Assembly: GCA_019677205.1 (NCBI GenBank)
Contig: JAAMXY010001322.1
Coordinates: 1 to 64,000 of the forward strand
Reading direction: 5' to 3'
Source of the DNA: Pinguiococcus pyrenoidosus
Lineage: Eukaryota > Sar > Pinguiophyceae > Pinguiochrysidales > Pinguiochrysidaceae
DNA length: 64,000 bases
Shown here: positions 50,311 to 59,300 of the stretch, piece after piece
Numbering within the stretch: position 1 is the stretch's first letter
Layout: each line of letters begins with the position of its first letter
Notes under the pieces: generated by a model
Told to the model about the DNA's origin: nothing
Databases searched by the model: none
What the model saw: the letters and a program-made list of their open reading frames with translations, nothing else
Position numbers and translations under genes: made by a program

Positions 50311-53010
50311 TCATCGCTCCTTCGCAGTGGCTTTCGAGCGACTCTTGCTCTCTATCGCGTGACGTATTCGATTCTTCCGCCATTCGTAAAACGTCGTTGT
50401 GACCCGTGGTCCCTCGCCCTCAGCTCCTGCTGGAACCTGGCGAATCATCGCATCTTGTCGTGGATTCACGAAAAAGGCGAAGGAGAGCCTGCCGGTCGAC
50501 CGCTGCGACGGCTCAGCGGCATCCGGAAGCGAAACGCGATGCCTCGTGGACGGCACCCTACCATTGGTCCAGAAGCTGAGGCAGTCGCCGATGTTCACGA
50601 CAAGCGAGCGGCGCCCGCACCGGACGGGCAACCACTCATCCTGGTGTGGCGGACATATCTCCAACCCCCCTGTAGCCTGCTCCGAGCATTCCTCGACTTG
50701 CAGCACCAGCGTAAACAGACTCACATCGGTGTGGGCAGCGAGCCGCGTCTGTCCTTGCTCCACTTCATTTGGCAGCTTGCACAGCGGCGGATAGTGATTT
50801 GCCGACATGATCGAGGACGCCCTGCAGGCCGGCGTCTCACGGAGCGCATCAACCAGGACGTTGTCCTCGAGGTCAAAGGCACCTTCGAAAGGTCGCAGGA
50901 GGCGCCGAGCTACAGCCTCGAAGTGACCATAGAGCGTCTCAAAGGCCTCTCTGAACGACCCATTCGAGTTCGTGGGCCACACGTTGGGAGCCAGATGCTC
51001 GTATTCCAAGTCGCTTGCAGCCGTCTCGACAGGCTCCAGACTGTTGGTTCCGGTATTTGGAGGTCCCATTCTGAACTTCTCGACCAGATCATTCGGTCTA
51101 GCTTCTCCCACCAGGATTGCAAAGCTCTCGCACGCCACACCAACGTAGCCGCGGGGCACGTTGGCTCGGCTGGTGCAGGAGTGTTTCTCGCTCGATGCAA
51201 AGAAGGCCCGGGCCTCGCGGACAGCGCGATCGATCACACGATCGGGGATGCCGTGGCTATTTACGATGAAGAACCCTTTCTCTCTGCATTCTTCTCGAAG
51301 CTCTTGCGCCGAGCATCCCTGCACAAGCGAAGGCATCTCAAACACGCGCAGGTCCGCCGACGTACTTGCAGGCGAAGGAGGAAGACCTCCGGTGGTGTCC
51401 CTCCCTCCGCTCGAGCGAAGCTGCGACATGAGTAGGCCCGCAAGCTTCATGCGACCGGCCCAGTCGGGCTTCATGTGGCGAATATCCAACGAGTCGCCAG
51501 AAGAAGTGTCCCCTCCACGCAAAGCAACACGACAAGCAGTCAGAATCGTCTGGAGCAAGTGCAGAAGCTCGTCGACGCCGACCTTCAAGTCCAGTGCTTG
51601 GAGGAGCGTCCTTTGGCAGAGCTTGAACACGATGTCAGCCACCTCTGCCACGTGCACGCCCTGTCCGGCAGCCCTCGCCCGTCGGGCTCTCCTGCGGGCA
51701 GCTCGGCTCTTCATCTTCTTTCTCGGCTCGGCAGGCTTGCTGCAATCCCCATTTGTGGCCTGCTCCAAGAGCGTCTCCGCGAGATCAAGGGCCAGGCCGA
51801 CGGCGCGCGTAGCTGTGGTGCGCTTCGCTTCAGAGTTCATCCCTTCACCGAGGCGGAAGGCGCAGCGCAGAACTTGGAAAGCCTCGCCGACAACGCTGCC
51901 CAGCGTGTCCGCGGCCGCACCACACCTGCTGGCGTCTTTTGCCCGATCCACTGCTTGTAGCGCCTTCCCGAGAAGGCTATCCGCCGTCTCCAGATCGGCG
52001 TTCCCGGATGCTTCGGCGCCGGCGACCACTTGGTGCGCTGCGCGAAGCGCGTCATCCGCCTTGGTCTCTTCCACCGTTGAGGTCTCACCCGCTGCGCTTG
52101 CTCCGCGGGGAGAAGCAAGAGTCCTTGAATCCGGCTTGAAGGGAAAGTTGCGCTTGGCATCCTCAAGGACCTGAAGCTCCCTCTCATCGATGGCCAGGCG
52201 ATGCCACAGGAGCTTCTTTGTCCCAGCGATCCGCAGTGTGCCGTCATAGAGCTGGAAGAGCTCGGTGACCATACTCGGATCGTGCATCTGCCAAATCGAA
52301 TTATCGCCGATGCGGAAGCGGTCGAAGTGCTCAATTGGCGCAAAGAAAGCGTTGAAAGCGGTCACGCTCACGAGCTCATAGCCTTTTGCTTTCCCGAGCT
52401 CGACGAGAGCGGCCAGGCTGGACCCTTGGTAAACCGCCATGTCTCGCTTCTGCACGAAGGTGACGTTGTTTGGAATCGAAGGGTTGAATTCCACAATCAC
52501 AATCTTCGGTCGAAAGTGCTCGAGACTGTGCCAGATCCAGTAGTCCGCGCCGTCGACATCGACGCACAGCATGTCGATATCATCGGCGAGTCCCTCCCCT
52601 TCCAGCAGGCTTTGTAACGACGTGCCTCCCTCAAAGTTCACAAAGCAGTTCAAGGGGCGCACGTCTCCAGCGGCATCGGAATGCGTCTGCTGAAGCGTCG
52701 CGAAGCGCTCCGGATCCGCCTCGATCAGCACGGCGTTCCACCCGTGGTTTTGCACGAGGTTCCAGGTGTTGGACAGGTGACGTCCATCCCAGGCGCCAAA
52801 CTCGACACACCAACGCCTCTGTCCTCCTCCGCAGGGCGCAAGATCGCCCAAGAGCCCATTGCCACAGTGCTTGCCCAGCCCGAAGATGGCCTCAAGGATG
52901 CCATCTTCCCCGCCTTGGCTCGTCACGTTGCGGCCGCAGGTGACGGTGAGCCAGTCCTGGCTCTTCCGGCGCGGTGGCGCAGCGCGACAGAGGCGTTCCC
53001 CATCGTCCAT
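50311..53010 (-). CDS. Fusion of FkbM-like methyltransferase domain and Fe(II)/2OG oxygenase
   Basis: One exon of 899 residues. Residues about 20-290 resemble FkbM-like/SAM-dependent methyltransferase proteins (SQGGEDGILEAIFGLG, CVEFGAWDGRHLSNTW, AVLIEADPERF, DMLCVDVDGADYWIW, IVIVEFNPSIPNN). A variable middle (about 290-560) has a basic patch RKKMKSRAARRRARRARAAG, possibly a nuclear signal. The C-terminal part (about 575-870) is an isopenicillin-N-synthase-like oxygenase: it starts GFFIVNSHGIPD, the iron ligands are His760-x-Asp762 (AAHTDVSLF) and His824 (TRHRV), and the 2-oxoglutarate contact is RLS at 841-843. All key residues are present. The two halves share one frame with no stop or splice signal between them. 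The frame stays open up to about 53106 but only with non-ATG codons, so the first ATG at 53010 is used. The substrate is unknown. Confidence 0.82.
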   Translation of the reverse strand: MDDGERLCRAAPPRRKSQDWLTVTCGRNVTSQGGEDGILEAIFGLGKHCGNGLLGDLAPCGGGQRRWCVEFGAWDGRHLSNTWNLVQNHGWNAVLIEADPERFATLQQTHSDAAGDVRPLNCFVNFEGGTSLQSLLEGEGLADDIDMLCVDVDGADYWIWHSLEHFRPKIVIVEFNPSIPNNVTFVQKRDMAVYQGSSLAALVELGKAKGYELVSVTAFNAFFAPIEHFDRFRIGDNSIWQMHDPSMVTELFQLYDGTLRIAGTKKLLWHRLAIDERELQVLEDAKRNFPFKPDSRTLASPRGASAAGETSTVEETKADDALRAAHQVVAGAEASGNADLETADSLLGKALQAVDRAKDASRCGAAADTLGSVVGEAFQVLRCAFRLGEGMNSEAKRTTATRAVGLALDLAETLLEQATNGDCSKPAEPRKKMKSRAARRRARRARAAGQGVHVAEVADIVFKLCQRTLLQALDLKVGVDELLHLLQTILTACRVALRGGDTSSGDSLDIRHMKPDWAGRMKLAGLLMSQLRSSGGRDTTGGLPPSPASTSADLRVFEMPSLVQGCSAQELREECREKGFFIVNSHGIPDRVIDRAVREARAFFASSEKHSCTSRANVPRGYVGVACESFAILVGEARPNDLVEKFRMGPPNTGTNSLEPVETAASDLEYEHLAPNVWPTNSNGSFREAFETLYGHFEAVARRLLRPFEGAFDLEDNVLVDALRETPACRASSIMSANHYPPLCKLPNEVEQGQTRLAAHTDVSLFTLVLQVEECSEQATGGLEICPPHQDEWLPVRCGRRSLVVNIGDCLSFWTNGRVPSTRHRVSLPDAAEPSQRSTGRLSFAFFVNPRQDAMIRQVPAGAEGEGPRVTTTFYEWRKNRIRHAIESKSRSKATAKER

Positions 53011-53382
53011 GATCGCGTGAACGAGGCCAGCATCTTTGGGCGAATCGCTTCGGATCAGCACCGGAATCCGGCGCTCCCAGAGCTCTTCGCCACCTCGGCG
53101 GCCCAAGGTGTTCGCAACGGTCTCTTCTTCCCGGAATATCCATTATAATTTCATGAAATTGATAATATAGTTACTTCCTTTGTGAACAGAAACGGAAATA
53201 ATGTTACATGACCCTCCCTTAATCCTTCTGTCACAATTCAAATGCACTTCAGCCTCAAGTCGGGCGTTCCTGTTCAGAAGAGAGGCGCGCAACTTGCGCG
53301 AGAGAGGTGAGCCCTCTCGTGAGTGGTCGTCAGCCAAGCCGCAGAGGGCGCGTACTTGTAGCTGTGACCCAGCTCATCCAGC
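53011..53382. other. AT-rich divergent promoter region
   Basis: 372 bases between divergent ATGs (the oxygenase fusion on minus, CEP350-like on plus). The part at 53140-53215 is markedly AT-rich compared with the window (ATTATAATTTCATGAAATTG), a plausible core promoter. No gene is seen. Confidence 0.45.
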
Positions 53383-56300
53383 ATGAGCGTCCGGAAGTTC
53401 GTGCCAGGCGAACGCCCGAGCGAACTTCAGCTCCACGAGACTCACAGGGAGAACGGCACAGATGCTGAAGAGGACAAGTCGCCTGGCCGGAGCCAAACCT
53501 GGGAGGAATTGCTTGATGCCATGCAGGACGATCTCACGGAGCTTGCGAGGGGTTCTCCCGCCGACATGCCGCCCCGGCCGCGAAGCGTTGCGGCCTTGGC
53601 GCCCCCTCCACCTTCCGCGGCGAGTCCGCAGCCGCACAACCGTGAGCACCTGAGAGCCATCCCGCACGCTCTCCGGCCAGAGCTGTCTCCGCGAGAGCTT
53701 GACCTGAGGCAGCGCGAGCGGGACAGAGACACGCTTCGCCAGCTTCTGGACGAAAAGTCGCGAGCGAGGGAAGAGCAGCTTCGCAGGCAGCGCGCCAAAG
53801 CGACGGCTGCACAAATGAACGACAACATCCGCAAGCAGAACCAAAGGCACTTGGAGCGTAGGCACGCGGGAGACTTGAGGACCATGGCCCTGACGGTGGC
53901 GGCTCCTGCCTCCCACTGGCGACAAGAACATGGGTCGGATGCATATCGTAGCTTGTCACCCGCTCGGAGTAGACGTGCGATCAAGTCTGCCGCAGAGAGC
54001 GCCCCTACTAGTCGCACTAGCCGCTCACGCAAACGGAAGCTGACGACAGCGTCGCGCCCCATCATGAAGCTGCAGCCGCTGCTGCCGCGGAAGAAGGCAG
54101 ATCAGCGCATGGCTCGACAGAGCGAAGGCGCAGGGAAGGCGGAGGATGACGGGGTTTTCACCGCGACACCTCCTGCAGATCGGCAAAGCCGGGAAGCCAG
54201 CGTGGAAATCGCTGAGTATGCTGAGGACTTTGAAAGCGATCAGGTGCAATCAAGAAGTCCGCCGCCATCGCGCCGGGAGACTACGCGAGGCGGAGCTCAG
54301 GCCGTCCAGGCGTCAGGCGAAGACTCTGCGAGGCCGATAGAGCATGATAGACAGGTCGACGGCAGAACCAAATCTCCACAACGCCGCGCCCAGATTCGCA
54401 AGTGGATGAGACAGAAGAAAAAGAAAGAACTGGAGAGGCGCCGGGCGGAAGAGCAGACAGCCAGGGCCAAGGAAGAGCGGCGGCGGAAGACCATCGCAGA
54501 CATCGAGAGTAAGCGGAGGGCTCGCAGACAGCAGGCGAAGAAAAGGACGGATCCCTCGGGAAAGGCTGGGAGCCTGCTTCAGCGGCCTCCCTGGCGAGAT
54601 ATCATTGAACCGGACGCATCTCCCATGAGGAGACACCGGACGGCATCTCCGAAGCAGCGCAGACGGCCCAGTCCTCCGAGTTTTCACACCCTGTCTCCGG
54701 CACAGCATGCATCGAATCTACGAGATGGCGCAGTCACGCATCATCTCTATCACGAAGGCAACGGCCATGTGCCGCTGGAGCCCGCCACGGATCCGAAAAT
54801 CAGGGCTGGCAGGCTCTTTGCTGCTCGTGCTCAGAGGGACGTCAACTCGGATGCGTCCGCCGAGGATACCAGGGATGAACCGTTCACCTCTGAAAAGCCC
54901 AATGCCGACGGTGATGGTGATCGGCCAGGAGTTGCGCTGCAGTCAGCCACCGAAGCTGGCCACGCGCTGCTCTTCGATCAGGCCGTTAGGGCTCCAAAGT
55001 GGGAGGCGTACCTGGCCAACCCTTTCAAGGAGGCGGAAACGCAAGATGCGAACCTAATCGCAGATGACCGCGAAAGTGACAAGCGCCATGAAGACAGCGA
55101 TTCGCTTGAGATTGAGATACTTCCCAAGGATTGTGGCATCGATGTCGCCACGGCTGAGGCCAAAGAAGAGCAGACTCAGAACAGGAGGTGTACCTCGCCG
55201 CAGCCGCTTGATGAAGCAAAGACCGTCGATGCTTCACTTGGCGAGGCCAAGCAAAGCCTCAGTGGAGAAGAGAGTGGCACGATCGACCGAGCCCGAGAGC
55301 AGGAAGTGAAAGCAGATGGAGAGGATGCCAGGCGTGACGCAAGGAGAAGCTCCCTAGATCGTCATGTGGTGGATTTGGGAAAGGCCATAGAAGGCGGTCA
55401 CGGTGACAACCTCGAGAAGAGACCAATGGAAGAAGAAGCGGGCACCTCTGCGGTAGTGGGCAAAGCGATCACGTTTCGGAAAATGGCCGCCGGCGTTGGT
55501 GGGGATCCTGGCACTGGGGACAACCGCAGCAGTGCCGGCGAGAGTGGGTCGGAGGTTGTCAAGGCTTCTAGTGAGCTCCGTGAGAATCATCCCGAGGAAG
55601 ATGTAAAGCCCGACAAAGGGCTAGACTCTGTTGCCATCGGCACGGGTGACGAAGGTGCTGAACAGCCTCCGCCAGAAGCCGTTGTTGAGGCCTTGATGGA
55701 CGATCTGCGAGCCTCTCTCGCATCTAGAAGTGGGAGAGCCGGCGGCCTTTCTGAATCATCTGCGGGGGCCCAAGCAGATGACAGGGCAAGTTACGCAGAG
55801 CGAGAAGCCTGCTCGCCTCAAGCGGAAGCACCGGATAGCTCTCAAATGGACGACGACGTGCCAAAGCTTGGAACAACCATCGCTTCTTCAGCAGACAACG
55901 GAAGCAAGACGCAAGGCTTTTCACCGGACAGCGACAGCGTGGATCTTTCGCGGGAAGGAATGGTCGAAGACTGGGACGACTGGGACCCCGATGAAGTGGT
56001 GAATCGCGTCGAGTCGAAGATTCTGCTCAAGTTTAATGAGCTGCTGGGGGCTCCGCTAGGTCGGGACGAACGACTATCGAAAAGCTTGCCGACAGCGCGG
56101 GAGCGGAGACCTCGCCGAAAGCTCTTGCCTCGACATTCAAGGGGGATTTCGAAGCTGAAGCGAGGCCGAGACGATGAGCACAGCGTCGCAACGCTCGTCG
56201 CGAAGACAATGCTCAATCAAAAGAGGCAGGCAAAGATTGCCCGCCTGACAGCTTCGGAGGCTTTCAGCGACGACATGGACGACGTCCCGCGAGAGATGAG

Positions 56301-59300
56301 CACGGCATCAGCTGAAGGGCAGGTTGTGGATGCGCTCGAAGCTGTAGTTGGGCCATCGCGCCATCAGAGCTCGCTTGACAAGCACGGCAAGAATGCCAAT
56401 TCGGAAAGCCGGCACGACAAGCCGTTGAGAACGGACGAGGCAGCGGAACGAGCGGATACGAGGGCGGATGCACACCTTGAGGTGCCGAAGGATGGCGCCG
56501 AATCAGAGGCCTCGCTCCCTCGCACAGACTCGGACGACGAAGTCTACCAGCGGCGTCAGTTTTGGGACTCGCTTCTCCGGGAGAAGTTCCAGGACCTTTC
56601 TCAACCGACTTCCAACGTCGTATCTGGCGCGCAGACTCTGCAGAACCAGCTTCTTGCGGAGATGGACTTTCAAGAAGCGCTTTTCCAGCATCAGTTGCAG
56701 CTTGAGAAGCTTGTGCAGACGCAGAGGACCCAGGCGATTCAGGCCTCGTACGCTGCGGAGATTCGCAAGGCCGAGGAACTCGTCGCTCAAGCACAGGACA
56801 TGGGCACTCTCCAGGAGAACATCTTCAACAAGGCAATCCATGACGAGCGTGAAAGCCTGCACAAAAAGTACGAAAGCGCGATCGCTGAACAAGCGCAGGC
56901 CTACGAGGAGCACGCTGGCGTCCTTGATTTGCATCTGGCGGCTGCCGCTGATCGAGAGACTTCGGCTCTTCGGGACCAAGTGGCGTTTCAAAGGAAGCTC
57001 CTTCGAAAGGGCAAGCACCCGAGGCGATCTCCTCAGCGGAGTATACGCGCGCGCCCGGCGGCGACAGAGCATGTAACAACGCCGCCAGGCTACGCGAAAG
57101 GGACGTTGGAAGACGCTCAAGGCGATTTCAGCACCGCCTCCAGCAGCCTCGAGATCAGCTATGAGCGAGACTTCGAAAGCGCGTCGGTGACCGATGCACA
57201 CGCGCAAAGGGAGAGTCCCTCTCACATCAGCTCGGGCTACTCCGAGAGGTACAGCGTGGACTTCGAGTCGACGTCGGAGCCGTCCGACTTGCCGATCGGG
57301 AAGAAGAAGCCCGAGACTCGCCCTGCCGAGCATTCAGCATCGTATGAGAATGGCGCGGGCAGCGTAGTAGATAAAAAAGAGTCGGCTCCCGACTTGCGTC
57401 TTCAAGAAGTCGAAGAGTTCCGACGGCAGCTGAAGGCTTCTCAGAGGGAGCAAGAGAAGCTTCTAGATGATCGAATGGAGCAAATGAAGCAACAGAAAAC
57501 CGAAATGGAGGCGAAACTATCAAAGCGCATCCGGGCTCTTCAGGAGCTTAGCGTCGGCGAACATGATCCGAACGACGGCGTTCGCCAGAGAGGGCTGTGT
57601 TACTATCAGGGTTTGCTCAGCAGAGTGGCGGCTGACTATGAAGAGGGGATGGGAAGGTTGCGGGTTGAGAAACTGAACTTAAAGGTGGAGTGCTACAAGC
57701 AGCTTCGCGATTTTGTGCGAGCTCTAGAGGGATCGAAGCTTGGCGGAGACAGCGCAATTGGATATCAGAATGGTGACGTTGCTGCAAATGCTCTCCGCCA
57801 TGACGTGGACGCTTACCTAGCAAGTGAAGGCACTGGGAAAGTCCTGATCGCGAGGCCTTATCACAGCGCAGACGAGGCGGGCTGCACGAGCTCCAGGGCG
57901 AAATCTCCCCGCCTGAAAGACGCGGCAACAGATCCTTGCGAGGATGGTGATCTTGGAGGGCCCGAAGATGCTCCCTCGTCGGACGCCGGTGCAGATGACC
58001 GCAGTTTCATTACGCATAAGCAAGAGAGCTGGAATCAACCGCTTCAGGCACCCGAGCGCTCCGCTGGTCTAGAGCTGCCCGGTTCTGCAAGGCCGATGAT
58101 GGTGGAAGACAAAGGGACCCAAGCGACGCTGGATGTCATCGACGATCTGGCGACACGGGCAAGGGTTTCCGAAATCGCTATAGAGGAGTCTTCCGAAGAT
58201 GTCAATGTGCTGGAAGCCGAGATTCTGGAGAAAGGCCGTCAAAACGAGTCGCTGAACGAGCAAATCGACAAGCGGCGGGACGAGATGAAACAACTTGAGA
58301 AGCGTCTACACCTGGTGGCCCAGAAGAGGAAGCTGAGCAGACGGGAACGCGAACTGGAAGTCGAGAGGAACACGCTTGATGAAGCGATCCACAGCTTGTC
58401 GGAGAATCTCGTGATCCTCGAAGGCACCGGTCGTGCAAACGGCGATTCGGCGTCAGTGACTTCCAGGGCCTCCGCAGAACAGAGCATGACTGGGGCAAGG
58501 TATGCAGCACCGCACGAGACCCTTCCAGATGAGGACAGCAGCAAGCTTTCCACCACTGGGACAGGAGATACTCGTGACGAGCACGGCAGTCTGGCCAAGA
58601 TCGAGGCGGACGTCGTGGAGAGGCAGGTGCTCGAGTGGATTGGCGGAGCTGAGGGCGAGACGGCAGCACCAGTGGAGAGCGATACCGTGGAGGACTCTTT
58701 CGGGAGTTTCTCAGATTCCTTCGGCGGCCGCGAGACGGATGATGACGTGATTCTCTTACGTGTGCAGCAGAGGGAGAGAAAGAAGGCTCGAGAAGCGGCG
58801 GCGCTTCGCATCCAGTGCCTGTTCCGCGCTTGGGTCGCAAAGTCCGTCATGGAAGCTAGAAAGCACTTCCTGAATCGTAGCACCGGCGGCGATTCCGACG
58901 GTACCTTGCAGATACGAGAAAGCGTCGACAGCTTCGAAAGCTCAAGCTTGCGTGAAAGCATCCCACGAGAAGCGATCGAGGCGAACCTCGCGCTAGTGGA
59001 TGATTTCGAGCGCGAGGTGGGGCGAGTTTGGAAAGAGCCTCCCTCGACGCAGACCACGCCCCGCTCAATTGGGTCGGTGGGCACCCCAATTAGCCAAGTT
59101 GAGCCGCAACAGTCACAAGAAGTGGGCGAAGAGCACATTACCGTCTCCGCCTTCTCCGAAGAGCAGGCTTCCACCAAGAGCGGTGATGGTCAAAGGGTTG
59201 ATGGTCAAAGAGTTGATGGTCAAAGAGTTGATGAACGGATAGCTGACCGGCAAAGTGCTGACGGACAAGACGCTATCACGGATGGATCTGCTGAGGCAGG

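Noticed and set aside
50305-51435. 376-codon plus-strand open frame
   Set aside because: Antisense to the oxygenase domain, whose iron and 2OG ligands are intact on the minus strand.
53011-53106. N-terminal extension of the oxygenase fusion from a TTG at 53106
   Set aside because: There is no ATG in the extension and an in-frame stop lies just upstream. The first ATG at 53010 precedes the first conserved motif.
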